Assembly (NCBI RefSeq): GCF_005502885.1
Contig: NZ_SCMR01000005.1
Span: forward strand, 111,351 to 175,350
Reading direction: 5' to 3'
Source: Microbacterium sp. 2FI
GTDB lineage: Bacteria > Actinomycetota > Actinomycetes > Actinomycetales > Microbacteriaceae
Length of the DNA stretch: 64,000 nucleotides
A model generated the notes under the pieces. It was not told the DNA's origin. It saw nothing but the letters and a program-made list of their open reading frames with translations, and did not search any database. Positions 29,437-38,641 of this stretch are shown here, in pieces. The position numbers and the translations under genes are program-made. Each line of letters begins with the position of its first letter. Position 1 is the stretch's first letter.

Positions 29437-29712
29437 TTTGCTCCTTGCTTCGATTGAACACGGAACGGCTTCGGGGCCGGCCCAGTTCCCCTAACCTAAC
29501 CGCGTTGCGGTCTCCGCAATGTTGCCGTTCGTTAACGATGTGAAACAACATGGTCTCGTTGTCATAACAGACCTGTGCGCGCTCCCGACCTGGGGAGAGC
29601 AATGTGCGCCGGCGGCGCGATACGCGCGGCCGAGCGGGAATACCCCTGGCAGGTATAAAGTTGTCGTCGGTACCCCTGTGGGGTATCCACTCGACATGAA
29701 AGCGACAGATCG
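29437..29712. other. Divergent promoter region between livK and copZ
   Basis: 276 bp without a gene and with clearly lower GC in the middle (about 29515-29575). The copZ side carries the two CsoR-like palindromes described separately. On the livK side a small inverted repeat (TTGCGG / CCGCAA, 29505-29519) and AT-rich DNA suggest the livK promoter, but no confident -35/-10 pair is seen. Confidence 0.5.
29640..29686 (+). promoter_or_regulatory. Two CsoR-like copper operators over the copZ promoter
   Basis: Two 17-bp near-palindromes of the TACCCC-n-GGGGTA kind: ATACCCCTGGCAGGTAT (29640-29656) and GTACCCCTGTGGGGTAT (29670-29686). Between them TATAAA (29654-29659) is a good -10 candidate. Actinobacterial CsoR is known to bind such G/C-tract palindromes, and csoR is the last gene of this operon. 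Copper would release CsoR and derepress copZ-copA-csoR. Confidence 0.7.
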
Positions 29713-29925
29713 ATGACCGAGAAGTTCGAATACCAGGTGACCGGCATGAGCTGTGGACACTGCGAAGCCTCCGTGCGCGCCGAGATCGCGAAGATCCCTG
29801 GCGTCGACGGCATCGACGTGAGCGCGAAGTCCGGCACCCTCGTCATCTCCTCCGCCGCAGTGATCGACGACGCCGACGTCCTCGCCGCCGTCGATGAGGC
29901 GGGCTACACGGCTGTGCGCGCGTGA
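29713..29925 (+). CDS. copZ: Copper chaperone CopZ (heavy-metal-associated domain)
   Basis: 70 residues, a single HMA ferredoxin-like domain with the copper motif GMSCGHC (C14, C17) and a GYTAVRA end. It carries Cu(I) in the cytoplasm and hands it to CopA. No strong Shine-Dalgarno is seen before the ATG at 29713; a 6-codon mini-frame (ATG 29696) lies directly upstream and ends in TGA overlapping the copZ ATG, which may couple translation. copA follows with a TGATG overlap. Confidence 0.92.
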   Translation: MTEKFEYQVTGMSCGHCEASVRAEIAKIPGVDGIDVSAKSGTLVISSAAVIDDADVLAAVDEAGYTAVRA

Positions 29926-32237
29926 TGAGCGCCACCCAGACGGATGCTGCGCCCACCGCCCGCGTCGAGCTCGCCATCGGCGGGATGACGTGCGCCTCGT
30001 GCGCCGTCCGCGTCGAGAAGAAGCTCAACCGGATGGACGGGGTGACGGCATCCGTCAACTTCGCGACCGAGAAGGCGGTGGTGACCGCGCCCGCCCACCT
30101 CGACCCGCACGACCTCATCGCCGAGGTCGAGAAGACCGGGTACACGGCGGCCCTGCCCGCACCGCCCGAGCCGATGGAGAACCACGGCTCGCGGGGAGAG
30201 CATGACCACGATCTCGGGGATGGCGAGCTCGAGGCGCTGCGCCGGCGACTGATCGGGTCGGTCATCCTCGCCGTCCCTGTGATCCTCCTGTCGATGATCC
30301 CCGCCCTGCAGTTCGAGTACTGGCAGTGGGCCTCGCTCGCCCTTGCCGCCCCGGTCGTGGTGTGGGGCGCGTGGCCCTTCCACCGCGCTGCGTGGATCAA
30401 CCTGCGTCACGGCGCGGCCACGATGGACACGCTGATCTCGCTCGGTGTCTCGGCGGCGTTCCTGTGGTCGCTGTACGCGCTCTTCTTCGGGCACGCCGGC
30501 ATGCCGGGCATGACCCACGAGTTCGAATGGGTCGTGCAGCCGAGCGACGGCGCCGGGAACATCTATCTCGAGGTCGCCGCCGGCGTGACGATGTTCGTCC
30601 TGGCTGGGCGCTACGTCGAGGTGCGCTCCAAGCGGCGCGCGGGTGCCGCGCTGCGGGCCTTGATGGAGATCGGCGCGAAGGATGTCGCGGTGCGGCGTCC
30701 CGGAGCGGACGGCGCACTCGTCGAGACCCGGGTGCCGATCGCCGACCTCCGCGTCGGCGAAGAGTTCGTCGTGCGGCCGGGCGAGAAGATCGCGACCGAC
30801 GGAGTCGTCATCTCGGGGGCGTCGGCCATCGACGCCTCGATGGTCACCGGCGAATCGGTGCCCGTCGACGTCGAGGCTGGCGACCCGGTCGTCGGCGCCA
30901 CGGTCAGCACGTCGGGCGCGCTGGTGGTGCGTGCGACGCGGGTCGGAGCCGACACCCAGCTCGCGCAGATGGCTCGCCTCGTCGACGAGGCGCAGTCGGG
31001 CAAGGCCGCCGCGCAGCGCCTGGCCGACCGGATCGCGGGCGTCTTCGTGCCGATCGTGCTGGTGATCGCCGTCGCCACCCTCGTCGCGTGGATCGCGCTC
31101 GGTTACCCGGTCGCTGCGGGCTTCACCGCCGCCGTGGCCGTGCTCATCATCGCGTGCCCGTGCGCGCTGGGCCTCGCGACCCCCATCGCACTGCTCGTCG
31201 GAACGGGCCGAGGCGCGCGCCTCGGCATCCTCATCAAAGGCCCCGAGGCGCTGGAATCGACGCGCGCCGTCGACACCGTCGTCCTCGACAAGACCGGCAC
31301 GGTGACGACCGGCCACATGGCGCTCGTCGACGTCGTGACCGATGTTCCGGCGAATCCCGCCGCGCGCGCCGAGCTGCTGCGGCTCGCGGGAGCCCTCGAG
31401 CACGCGTCGGAGCACCCGATCGCGCGCGCCGTCGCGCAGGCCGCCGAGGCCGAGACGGGGGCGCTGCCGGACGCAGAGTCGTTCCAGAGCCACGCCGGAC
31501 TCGGGGTCTCGGGCATCGTCGACGGTCACGCCGTCGTCGTCGGCACCGGTGCGATCCTCGCCGACTGGGCGCTGACGCTGCCGCTTCACCTCGCCGAGGC
31601 GAAGGCCGCGGCCGAGCAGTCGGGCCGCACAGCCGTCGTCGTCGCGTGGGACGGCGCCGTGCGCGGCGTGCTCGTGGTCGCCGACCAGATCAAGCCCACC
31701 AGCCGTGAGGCCGTCGCGCAGCTGCGCTCCCTCGGCCTCGAGCCGGTGCTGCTCACGGGCGACAACGCGGCTGTCGCGGCCGCCGTGGCCGCCGAGGTCG
31801 GCATCGACCGCGTGACGGCCGAGGTGCTGCCGCACGAGAAGGTCGACGCCGTGAAGGCACTGCAGGCCGAAGGTCGCGTCGTCGCCATGGTGGGCGACGG
31901 TGTCAACGACGCGGCCGCCCTCGCACAGGCCGACCTCGGCATCGCGATGGGAACGGGGACGGATGCCGCCATCGAGGCGTCCGACATCACCCTCGTGCGC
32001 GGAGACCTCCGCAGCGCCGCCGATGCGATCCGGCTGTCGCGGGCCACGCTCGGCACGATCCGCGTGAACCTGTTCTGGGCCTTCGCGTACAACGTCGCTG
32101 CGATCCCGCTCGCGGCCCTCGGGCTGCTCAACCCCATGATCGCCGGCGCCGCGATGGCGCTGTCGAGCCTGTTCGTGGTCGGCAACAGCCTGCGGCTGCG
32201 CCGATTCCGGAGCCTCACCCCGAAGGAGTCCGCATGA
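29925..32237 (+). CDS. copA: Cu(I)-exporting P1B-type ATPase
   Basis: 770 residues. One N-terminal HMA domain (GMTCASC, C23 and C26), eight membrane helices, the TGES actuator motif (MVTGESVPV), the CPC ion site (C411-P-C413) in helix 6, the phosphorylation site DKTGT (D455), the SEHP motif that identifies P1B pumps and the hinge GDGVND. It exports Cu(I) from the cytoplasm using ATP. The ATG at 29925 overlaps the copZ stop by one base; a GTG three bases earlier is possible. csoR follows with an ATGA overlap. Confidence 0.95.
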   Translation: MSATQTDAAPTARVELAIGGMTCASCAVRVEKKLNRMDGVTASVNFATEKAVVTAPAHLDPHDLIAEVEKTGYTAALPAPPEPMENHGSRGEHDHDLGDGELEALRRRLIGSVILAVPVILLSMIPALQFEYWQWASLALAAPVVVWGAWPFHRAAWINLRHGAATMDTLISLGVSAAFLWSLYALFFGHAGMPGMTHEFEWVVQPSDGAGNIYLEVAAGVTMFVLAGRYVEVRSKRRAGAALRALMEIGAKDVAVRRPGADGALVETRVPIADLRVGEEFVVRPGEKIATDGVVISGASAIDASMVTGESVPVDVEAGDPVVGATVSTSGALVVRATRVGADTQLAQMARLVDEAQSGKAAAQRLADRIAGVFVPIVLVIAVATLVAWIALGYPVAAGFTAAVAVLIIACPCALGLATPIALLVGTGRGARLGILIKGPEALESTRAVDTVVLDKTGTVTTGHMALVDVVTDVPANPAARAELLRLAGALEHASEHPIARAVAQAAEAETGALPDAESFQSHAGLGVSGIVDGHAVVVGTGAILADWALTLPLHLAEAKAAAEQSGRTAVVVAWDGAVRGVLVVADQIKPTSREAVAQLRSLGLEPVLLTGDNAAVAAAVAAEVGIDRVTAEVLPHEKVDAVKALQAEGRVVAMVGDGVNDAAALAQADLGIAMGTGTDAAIEASDITLVRGDLRSAADAIRLSRATLGTIRVNLFWAFAYNVAAIPLAALGLLNPMIAGAAMALSSLFVVGNSLRLRRFRSLTPKESA

Positions 32238-32527
32238 CCGACCACAGCCACCACGGCTACATCACCGACAAGGACAAGTACCTCAACCGCCTCAAGCGCA
32301 TCGAGGGGCAGGCGCGCGGCATCCACAAGATGGTCGACGACGAGAAGTACTGCATCGACATCCTCACGCAGATCAGTGCGCTCACGAGTGCGCTTGAAGC
32401 CGTCGCGGTGGGTCTGCTCGAGGATCACCTCCGCCACTGCGTCGTCGACGCGGCGCGACTCGGCGGCGACGAGGCCGACGCGAAGATCACCGAGGCGTCC
32501 CAGGCGATCGCACGCCTCGTGCGCTAG
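32234..32527 (+). CDS. csoR: Copper-sensing repressor of the CsoR family
   Basis: 97 residues. The Cu(I) triad C40, H65 and C69 has exactly the C-x24-H-x3-C spacing of mycobacterial CsoR (C36/H61/C65). The N-terminal helix carries DNA-binding basic residues ([15 protein letters not shown]). It should act as a tetramer on the palindromes before copZ and be released by copper. Overlaps the copA stop by 4 bp, so the repressor is made by the operon it controls. It converges with rarD, 9 bp away. Confidence 0.93.
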   Translation: MTDHSHHGYITDKDKYLNRLKRIEGQARGIHKMVDDEKYCIDILTQISALTSALEAVAVGLLEDHLRHCVVDAARLGGDEADAKITEASQAIARLVR

Positions 32528-32536
32528 CGTCGCGCG

Positions 32537-33559
32537 CTAGCCGCGCGCACGGCGGCGGCCCGCATGGATGAGCGAGTCGGCGGTCAGCACGATGAGCGCG
32601 ATCCAGACCAGCCCGAAGCCGATCCAGCGCTCGAGCGGCATCGGCTCGCCGAGCAGCCACGCACCGATGATGAACTGCAGGATCGGCGCGACGAACTGCA
32701 GCAGACCCACGAGCGTGAGAGTCGCTCGGCGCGCACCGGCGGCGAACAGCAGCAGAGGCACCGCGGTGATGACGCCGGCGAGACTCAGGAGCACCGCGTG
32801 CTCCCACCCGGCGGCCCCCATCGTGAGGCCGGTCGTCGAGGCGACGACGGCGAACAGCACCCCCGCGACGGGCATGAGCCAGAGGGACTCGAGCGTGAGA
32901 CCGCTCACCGCGTCGACCGAGGGGCCGACCCGCTTCTTCACGAGGCCGTAGAGGCTGAAGGAGGCCGCGAGCGTGAGCGCGATCCAGGGGAACGAGCCGT
33001 AGCCGACGATGATGACCAGCACCGCTGCCGCAGCGAACCCGATCGCGACCCACTGGGTCGGTCGCAGGCGCTCCCGCAGCACGAGGACGGCGAGCAGCAC
33101 CGTCGCGATGGGGTTGATGAAGTAGCCGAGGCTGGTCTCGATCACGTGCCCGGTGAGCGCGCCGATGATGAAGACCTGCCAGTTGACGTAGATCAGCGCT
33201 CCGGCGAGCACCGTGAGCCACAGCACTCGCGGCTGCCGGAAGATCGCCGCGAGCCTCGACCACGATCGCGTGACGGCGAGGAGCAGCGCGCAGAAGGCGA
33301 GCGACAGCACGATCCGCCACGCGACGATCTCGAAAGGCCCGGTCGGCCGCAGCAGCACGAAGTACAGGGGCAGGAATCCCCACAGCAGGTACGCCGCGAA
33401 GGCGTAGACCCCGCCGAGACGCTGCTGGCGCTGGCCGTCTGCCGCTCGTGCCATCTCGGAGACGGGGATGCCGCCGGTCGCCGCCGCCGACTCGGCGAGA
33501 TCGTCGATCTCGATGTGGGCAGGACCCTGACCGGAGGGGGCTGACGGGTCTCTGCTCAT
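32537..33559 (-). CDS. rarD: EamA-family transporter RarD
   Basis: 340 residues. After about 45 polar residues come ten hydrophobic helices in two EamA halves. It has the RarD landmarks GVYAFAAYLLWGFLPLYFVLL at the first helix, WRIVLSLAF, INWQ-like VNWQVFIIG, and SLGYFINP in helix 4 to 5. RarD proteins are drug/metabolite transporters with unknown substrate; the name comes from chloramphenicol sensitivity work. ATG at 33559 has GGAGG very close; a second ATG at 33454 would remove the polar leader and may be the true start. Confidence 0.87.
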   Translation of the reverse strand: MSRDPSAPSGQGPAHIEIDDLAESAAATGGIPVSEMARAADGQRQQRLGGVYAFAAYLLWGFLPLYFVLLRPTGPFEIVAWRIVLSLAFCALLLAVTRSWSRLAAIFRQPRVLWLTVLAGALIYVNWQVFIIGALTGHVIETSLGYFINPIATVLLAVLVLRERLRPTQWVAIGFAAAAVLVIIVGYGSFPWIALTLAASFSLYGLVKKRVGPSVDAVSGLTLESLWLMPVAGVLFAVVASTTGLTMGAAGWEHAVLLSLAGVITAVPLLLFAAGARRATLTLVGLLQFVAPILQFIIGAWLLGEPMPLERWIGFGLVWIALIVLTADSLIHAGRRRARG

Positions 33560-33601
33560 CCCTCCAGCCTAGGACGGCGGCAATGACCTCCGGCGAAACG
33601 A

Positions 33602-33637
33602 CGAGAGGGCCGGATGCCGAGGCATCCGGCCCTCTCG
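33602..33637 (-). terminator. Terminator after groES
   Basis: A perfect 17-bp stem (33602-33618 CGAGAGGGCCGGATGCC with 33621-33637) with a 2-nt gap, 19 bp past the groES stop. It isolates groES from rarD. Confidence 0.8.
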
Positions 33638-33656
33638 GGCGTTCATGTCGCTGGAC

Positions 33657-33953
33657 TCAGCGAACGACGACTGCGAGCACGTCGCGAGCCGACAGGACGA
33701 GGAACTCGTCACCGCCGAACTTGACCTCGGTGCCGCCGTACTTGCTGTAGAGAACACGGTCGCCGACGGAGACGTCGAGCGGGACGCGGTTGCCGTTGTC
33801 GTCGATGCGACCCGGACCCACGGCCACGACCTCGCCCTCCTGGGGCTTCTCCTTGGCGGTGTCGGGGATGACCAGACCGCTGGACGTGGTCTGCTCGGCC
33901 TCGACCTGCTTGATGACGATGCGGTCCTCGAGCGGCTTGATGGAAACCGACAC
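33657..33953 (-). CDS. groES: 10-kDa co-chaperonin GroES
   Basis: 98 residues: [12 protein letters not shown], the mobile loop [50 protein letters not shown]. It caps the GroEL chamber in the cytoplasm. It starts with GTG, with AGAGG at good spacing. No groEL lies next to it; the gene is closed by its own terminator, as in actinobacteria where a groEL copy is elsewhere. Two CIRCE boxes precede it. Confidence 0.96.
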   Translation of the reverse strand: MSVSIKPLEDRIVIKQVEAEQTTSSGLVIPDTAKEKPQEGEVVAVGPGRIDDNGNRVPLDVSVGDRVLYSKYGGTEVKFGGDEFLVLSARDVLAVVVR

Positions 33954-33985
33954 GGTCTACCTCTTCTTTCTTGAGCCTGAAGTCA

Positions 33986-34012
33986 TTAGCACCCGCACAC
34001 TGAGAGTGCTAA
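33986..34012 (-). promoter_or_regulatory. CIRCE element 1 (HrcA operator) before groES
   Basis: TTAGCACCC (33986-33994), nine bases, GAGTGCTAA (34004-34012). One position departs from the TTAGCACTC-N9-GAGTGCTAA consensus. It is 33 bp upstream of the groES start. Confidence 0.88.
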
Positions 34013-34032
34013 CGGCAAGTGTAGGCAAGCGC

Positions 34033-34057
34033 TGGCACTCACGCAACGTGAGTGCCA
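34033..34057 (-). promoter_or_regulatory. CIRCE element 2 (HrcA operator) before groES
   Basis: TGGCACTC (34033-34040), nine bases, GAGTGCCA (34050-34057), a perfect inverted repeat with the CIRCE spacing and the TGG/CCA ends seen in actinobacterial copies. It lies 20 bp upstream of CIRCE 1, giving a tandem arrangement. Confidence 0.85.
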
Positions 34058-34095
34058 GTCGATGACGCTCCGTGGCGTCCCCGTAGGCTGGGCCG

Positions 34096-35292
34096 GTGGA
34101 GATGTCCGAGCTGACCGCGCTGCTCACGCCCGAGGGCCTGCGCCTGCTCGATGCGACGGGCCCGATGGATTCCGCGGTCGATGTCGCCCGCACGATCACG
34201 CGGCTGCGCAAGCAGGGGCACTCCCCCGACCTCGTCACCGCCGTGGTCACGCAGGCGCGGCTGCGTGCGAAGGGTCGCGTCAAGTTCGGCGAGTTCGCCG
34301 AGCGGATGCTGTTCACCCGCGCCGGTCTCGAGCAGGCCACGCGCCTCGCGATCGCTGCCCGGCACGCGGCCCGGTTCCGGGATGCCGGGCTCACGCGCGT
34401 CGCCGACCTCGGGTGCGGCATCGGCGGCGATGCCCTCGGAATGGCGGGCATCGGCCTCGAGGTCGCAGCCGTCGACGCCGACGAGGTCACCGCCGCCATC
34501 GCCGCATACAACCTCGCGCCGTTCGGCGATGCCGTGACGGTCGGCCACGGCACGGCCGAGACCGCCGACCTCTCCGCCGTCGACGCCGCATGGCTCGATC
34601 CCGCCCGTCGCACGGCCGGCCACGGCGAGACCTCGCGCACACGCCCCGACGACTGGTCGCCCTCGCTCGACTGGGTGTTCGGCTTGGCATCGCAGCTCCC
34701 CACGGGCGTCAAGCTCGGCCCGGGACTCGATCGCGACGCGATCCCCGACGACGTCGAGGCGCAGTGGGTGAGCGCCGACGGATCCACGCTCGAACTCGTC
34801 CTGTGGTCGGGCGCAACGGCCCGGCCTGGCGTCCGCCGCGCGGCACTCGTGATGCGCGGCGACACGGCGAATGAGATCACGGCCGAGGCGGATGCCGAGG
34901 ACGAGCCCGCCCGCGCCCTCGGCGCCTTCGTGCACGAACCCGATGGCGCGGTCATCCGGGCACGGCTCATCGGAGACGTAGCGCGGTCGCTTTCGGCCGG
35001 CATGCTCGACGAGCGCATCGCGTACCTCACCTCGGATGCCGCACTCACGAGCCCGTTCGTGTCCTCGTTCCGGGTGCGCGAGACCCTGCCGGCCGACGTC
35101 AAGGCGCTGTCGAAGGCGCTGCGCGCCCGCGGCATCGGTCGCCTCGAGATCAAGAAGCGCGGCGTCGACGTCGATCCCGCCGCGCTGCGGACGAAGCTGA
35201 AGCTGAGCGGCGACGAGGCTGCGACGCTCCTGCTCACCCGCATCGGGTCGGCGCGGGTGGCGATCCTGGCCGACCGCGTCGCGGCAGCCTGA
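34096..35292 (+). CDS. SAM-dependent methyltransferase with THUMP-like domain
   Basis: 398 residues. A helical front part, then the class I motif VADLGCGIGGDALGMAG (about 102-118), VAAVDADEVTAAIAAYNL, and a motif-IV-like AAWLDPARR. The C-terminal half (MLDERIAYLTSD, then ALSKALRARGIGRLEIKKRGVDVDP in parts) is the THUMP-like region found in this actinobacterial family. That suggests an RNA substrate, but none is established. It begins with GTG at 34096 (ATG two codons later) and stands alone between groES and the DUF4190 gene. Confidence 0.82.
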   Translation: MEMSELTALLTPEGLRLLDATGPMDSAVDVARTITRLRKQGHSPDLVTAVVTQARLRAKGRVKFGEFAERMLFTRAGLEQATRLAIAARHAARFRDAGLTRVADLGCGIGGDALGMAGIGLEVAAVDADEVTAAIAAYNLAPFGDAVTVGHGTAETADLSAVDAAWLDPARRTAGHGETSRTRPDDWSPSLDWVFGLASQLPTGVKLGPGLDRDAIPDDVEAQWVSADGSTLELVLWSGATARPGVRRAALVMRGDTANEITAEADAEDEPARALGAFVHEPDGAVIRARLIGDVARSLSAGMLDERIAYLTSDAALTSPFVSSFRVRETLPADVKALSKALRARGIGRLEIKKRGVDVDPAALRTKLKLSGDEAATLLLTRIGSARVAILADRVAAA

Positions 35293-35304
35293 TCTGAGTG
35301 CCGG

Positions 35305-35847
35305 TCAGCCGAACAGGCTCGCCTGGCCCGCCGCGAACAGCAGCCATCCCGCGCTGTAGAGCACCGACAGCGCGCCCAGGCACAGCGCCCACACCGCGAC
35401 CCCGCGGCTCTCGAGCGGGCGGCGCAGCGCCAGGATCGCCGAGACGATCGCGACGAGGCCGATGGGGAAACCCCAGCCGACGAAGAATGCGACGACAAGC
35501 CCCAGGATCGCGAACACCAGCGCCCAGGCGGCGAGCCCCCGGTGCGGCACGGCGGGCTCGGGCACGTACCACTCCAGCACCGGTGCCTGGTCGTCGGCGG
35601 TTCCCGGCTCGGCGGGAGCGATCTGCGTCGTGATCGCGATGGGTGCCGTGGGCAGGCGCAGGAATCCGCCGCGATGGACACCGGGGAGCGGGGATGCCTC
35701 GGACGCGAGCGTGACGTCCGGCGACGGGGGCTCGACGACCGCTTCCGGGGGAGCGGGCACGGGTGCGTCGGGAGCCGCCGGCACGTGGGTGGCCGGCATC
35801 CGTTCGCCGTCGTCGATGCCGCGCTCCCCCGCGCGCGGGTCGCTCAC
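35305..35847 (-). CDS. DUF4190 small membrane protein
   Basis: 180 residues. A Pro/Ala-rich, unstructured cytoplasmic part (about 1-105) leads to two helices, [21 protein letters not shown] and [20 protein letters not shown], separated by [15 protein letters not shown] loop. This is the DUF4190 pattern. Function unknown. The GTG start at 35847 overlaps the tsaD stop as GTGA, so it is the last gene of the tsa cluster. Confidence 0.78.
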   Translation of the reverse strand: MSDPRAGERGIDDGERMPATHVPAAPDAPVPAPPEAVVEPPSPDVTLASEASPLPGVHRGGFLRLPTAPIAITTQIAPAEPGTADDQAPVLEWYVPEPAVPHRGLAAWALVFAILGLVVAFFVGWGFPIGLVAIVSAILALRRPLESRGVAVWALCLGALSVLYSAGWLLFAAGQASLFG

Positions 35848-36923
35848 GCGACCGCCTCGGCGTCCTCGGCGACCTGGATCTCGGTCACCGGCAGTGTCGA
35901 GTCGGCGCCGAACGCCAGTGTCGACGGCGGTCGTCCCGACATGATGAGCTCCGCGGCGAGGGCCGCGATCATCGCACCGTTGTCGGTGCACAGCGACAAC
36001 GGCGGGATGCGGACCGTGACACCGGCGGCTTCCGCACGCTCGAGCGCGACCTCGCGCAGGCGGCGGTTCGCGATGACGCCGCCGCCGAGGAGCAGCCGGG
36101 GCACGTCGTGGTCGCGGCACGCGGCGAGCGCCTTGGTCACGAGCACGTCGACCACCGCCTCGCGGAAGCTCGCGGCGACGTCTGCGACCGGCACCGGCTC
36201 GCCCGCGGCCGCGCGCTGCTCGACCCAGCGGGCGACGGCGGTCTTCAGCCCCGAGAACGAGAAGTCGTAGCGGTGGGTGGCCATGTCACTCGCGCGGGAG
36301 AGGCCACGGGGGAACGGGATGGCGTTCGGATCGCCGGATGCCGCCACCCGGTCGATCTGCGGGCCGCCGGGGTACGGCAGGCCGAGCAGCCGCGCCACCT
36401 TGTCGAACGCTTCGCCGGCGGCGTCGTCCATCGTCTCGCCGAGCATCTCGACATCTGTCGTGAGGTCGCGGACGAGCAGGAGCGAGGTGTGCCCGCCGCT
36501 GACGAGCAGCGCGACGGTCGGGTACTCGAGTGCAGGTGCGTCGGCGTCGAGGATGTCGGCGGCGATGTGCCCGACGAGATGGTTGACGGCGTACAGGGGC
36601 CGCCCCAGCGATACGGCGAGCGCCTTCGCGGCGCCGACGCCGACCATGAGCGCGCCCGCGAGCCCCGGCCCGCTCGTGACGGCGACGGCGTCGATGTCGG
36701 CGAGCGTGACGGATGCCTCCGCGAGTGCCGCACGGATCGTCGGCTCGAGCGCCTCGAGGTGGGCGCGGGCGGCGACCTCGGGCACGACGCCTCCGTACCG
36801 GGCGTGCTCGTCCATCGAGCTCGCGATCGTGTTCGACAGCAGCGTGCGCCCGCGGACGATCCCGATGCCGGTCTCGTCGCAGCTGGTCTCGATGCCGAGC
36901 ACCAGGGGCTCGGTGCGGTTCAT
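35844..36923 (-). CDS. tsaD: tRNA t6A37 threonylcarbamoyltransferase subunit TsaD
   Basis: 359 residues, ASKHA fold. [14 protein letters not shown] at the phosphate loop, metal-binding histidines in [27 protein letters not shown] and [14 protein letters not shown]. With TsaB and TsaE it transfers the threonylcarbamoyl group to A37 of ANN-decoding tRNAs. The ATG at 36923 overlaps the rimI stop (ATGA); an ATG two codons upstream is possible. tsaE, tsaB, rimI and tsaD are contiguous on this strand. Confidence 0.95.
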   Translation of the reverse strand: MNRTEPLVLGIETSCDETGIGIVRGRTLLSNTIASSMDEHARYGGVVPEVAARAHLEALEPTIRAALAEASVTLADIDAVAVTSGPGLAGALMVGVGAAKALAVSLGRPLYAVNHLVGHIAADILDADAPALEYPTVALLVSGGHTSLLLVRDLTTDVEMLGETMDDAAGEAFDKVARLLGLPYPGGPQIDRVAASGDPNAIPFPRGLSRASDMATHRYDFSFSGLKTAVARWVEQRAAAGEPVPVADVAASFREAVVDVLVTKALAACRDHDVPRLLLGGGVIANRRLREVALERAEAAGVTVRIPPLSLCTDNGAMIAALAAELIMSGRPPSTLAFGADSTLPVTEIQVAEDAEAVA

Positions 36924-37441
36924 GTGCATGCTCCGGCGTCGTCACGGGCGGCGTCAGCCGCGGTCAGCGTGCCCGCCCCGGGGCGAGCTGCCCACCCGGC
37001 GAGATCGAGTCGCATGACGATCGCGTCGACCCCGTCGGGCTGGTAGTAGTTCGGCCGCCGCGCGAGTTCGACGAAGCCCTCGGAGACATAGAGGCCCTGC
37101 GCGACCGGATTGTCGGCGCGCACCTCGAGGAACACGTCACGGATGCCGCGACGCGCCGCTTCGCCCAGGAGCGTCCGCAGCAGCGCGCGACCGCGACCGC
37201 GGCCCCGAGAGCCGCCTCCGATCGTGATCGTCTGGATGTCGGCATCCGTCGCCCCGCGAACGGCCCGCAGGCCCGCATAGCCGACGAGGTGGCCGCCCTC
37301 TTCGACGACGACGTACCAGCCGTGCGGCGAGGCGAGCTCTTCGCGCATCATCGCGTCGGACCACGCGTCCGTGGGGAACGACGCCCGCTCGAGCGCCATG
37401 ATCGCGTCGAGGTCGGAGGCGGTGGCCGGGCGGGTCGTCAC
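36920..37441 (-). CDS. rimI: Ribosomal protein S18-alanine N-acetyltransferase
   Basis: 173 residues, GNAT fold. The acetyl-CoA loop is seen as [18 protein letters not shown] (the Q/RxxGxG/A pattern), followed by [21 protein letters not shown], the diagnostic RimI stretch. It acetylates the N-terminal Ala of S18, though the position between tsaB and tsaD is conserved in actinobacteria whatever its substrate. GTG start overlapping the tsaB stop (GTGA). Confidence 0.9.
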   Translation of the reverse strand: MTTRPATASDLDAIMALERASFPTDAWSDAMMREELASPHGWYVVVEEGGHLVGYAGLRAVRGATDADIQTITIGGGSRGRGRGRALLRTLLGEAARRGIRDVFLEVRADNPVAQGLYVSEGFVELARRPNYYQPDGVDAIVMRLDLAGWAARPGAGTLTAADAARDDAGACT

Positions 37442-38097
37442 TGCGTCACCCGCTTCGGACCGGAGGAGAGCGTCACGTCGGGCGAGCGCAGATACAGCGC
37501 CTCTTCTGTCGCGATCTCGCGCCCGGCGGCGAGCGCGCGGGCTGCGGCGAGCGCGAGCATCGCGGCCGGGATGCGCTCGGCATCCACCCGCTCGATGCCG
37601 CGCGCCGCGAGCAGAGCGTCAAGGTCATCGCGCAGCGACAGCGCGGGCTCCGCCACACGCACCGGCAGCCCGTCGTCATCGATGCCCTGGTACACCGTGT
37701 ACGCGAACTCGCGCCGGCGCGCGTCGGTGACCACCGCGAGCGGACCGTCTGCGGCGTCGTCGAAGCCGCCGGTGAGCGCGTCGTGCAGCATCCGCTCAAG
37801 GGCCACGGCGTCGTGGCTCACGACGGGGATCACCGGGATGCCGCGGCCGAGCGCGAATGCGCGAGCGGCGGCGATGCCGACCCGGAGTCCCGTGAAGGGT
37901 CCGGGACCCATTCCTGCGGCGACGTGGGTGATCGCGTCGGGGGTGATCGATGCCTCGGCGAGCGCGCGTGAGATGAGCGAGCCGATCACCTCGGCATGCC
38001 CCCGGGGATCCGCACTCTCGAGCTGTGACCGCACGACGCCGTCGGATTCGACCACGGCGACCGTGGTGCCGAGAGAGGTGTCGATACCGAGGATCAC
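37438..38097 (-). CDS. tsaB: tRNA t6A biosynthesis dimerisation subunit TsaB
   Basis: 219 residues. ILGIDTSLGTTVAVV start and GMGPGPFTGLRVGIAAARAFALGRGIPV, the diagnostic TsaB region, followed by a variable C-terminal half. It is a TsaD paralogue without the metal histidines and is needed for the TsaBD complex. GTG start at 38097; 40 bp separates it from tsaE. Confidence 0.93.
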   Translation of the reverse strand: MILGIDTSLGTTVAVVESDGVVRSQLESADPRGHAEVIGSLISRALAEASITPDAITHVAAGMGPGPFTGLRVGIAAARAFALGRGIPVIPVVSHDAVALERMLHDALTGGFDDAADGPLAVVTDARRREFAYTVYQGIDDDGLPVRVAEPALSLRDDLDALLAARGIERVDAERIPAAMLALAAARALAAGREIATEEALYLRSPDVTLSSGPKRVTQ

Positions 38098-38137
38098 ACC
38101 TCTAGGGTAGTTGCGACCAACCGATCATCACCGCTCG

Positions 38138-38641
38138 TCACGGACGGCGGCTGATCGTCACCGTGCGCGGAGCGTCGTCGTCGAGCGCCGCGGTCGCGCG
38201 CGAGAGATCGCCGCACATCGTGTCGGCGCCGCGGCCGCCGCTCTGCCGGTCGAGCTCGATCTCCCACCACGCGTCGCGGAGTCCGTCGACCATGTCGCGG
38301 CCCCACTCGACGATCACGACAGAGCGGTCGACATCCAGGTCGAGGTCTTCGAGTTCGACAGCCGAGCCCAGGCGGTACGCGTCGACGTGCACGAGCGGCG
38401 CCCCGCCGACGAGCGACGGGTGCGTGCGGGCGAGCACGAACGTCGGGCTCTGAACGGGTCCGCGCACGCCGAGGCCCGCGCCGATCCCCCGCGTCAGGGT
38501 GGTCTTGCCGGCGCCGAGCGGACCCGTGAGCACCACGAGGTCGCCGGCGCGCAGCATCCGTCCGATCTCCGTGCCGAGCGCCTCCATGTCTTGCGGGGTG
38601 GCGATCGCGCGCATCCCGACGAGCGGGTCGAGCCCGGTCAC
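38138..38641 (-). CDS. tsaE: tRNA t6A biosynthesis ATPase TsaE
   Basis: 167 residues. Walker A GPLGAGKTTLTRGIGAGLG, SPTFVL switch region (RGPVQSPTFVLARTH), HVDAYRLGS and VIVEWGRDMV, all standard for TsaE. It has an extended C-terminus of about 30 residues. It binds the TsaBD complex and hydrolyses ATP. The GTG at 38641 overlaps the alr stop as GTGA; an internal ATG at 38614 (MRAIATPQD) is an alternative. Confidence 0.93.
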   Translation of the reverse strand: MTGLDPLVGMRAIATPQDMEALGTEIGRMLRAGDLVVLTGPLGAGKTTLTRGIGAGLGVRGPVQSPTFVLARTHPSLVGGAPLVHVDAYRLGSAVELEDLDLDVDRSVVIVEWGRDMVDGLRDAWWEIELDRQSGGRGADTMCGDLSRATAALDDDAPRTVTISRRP

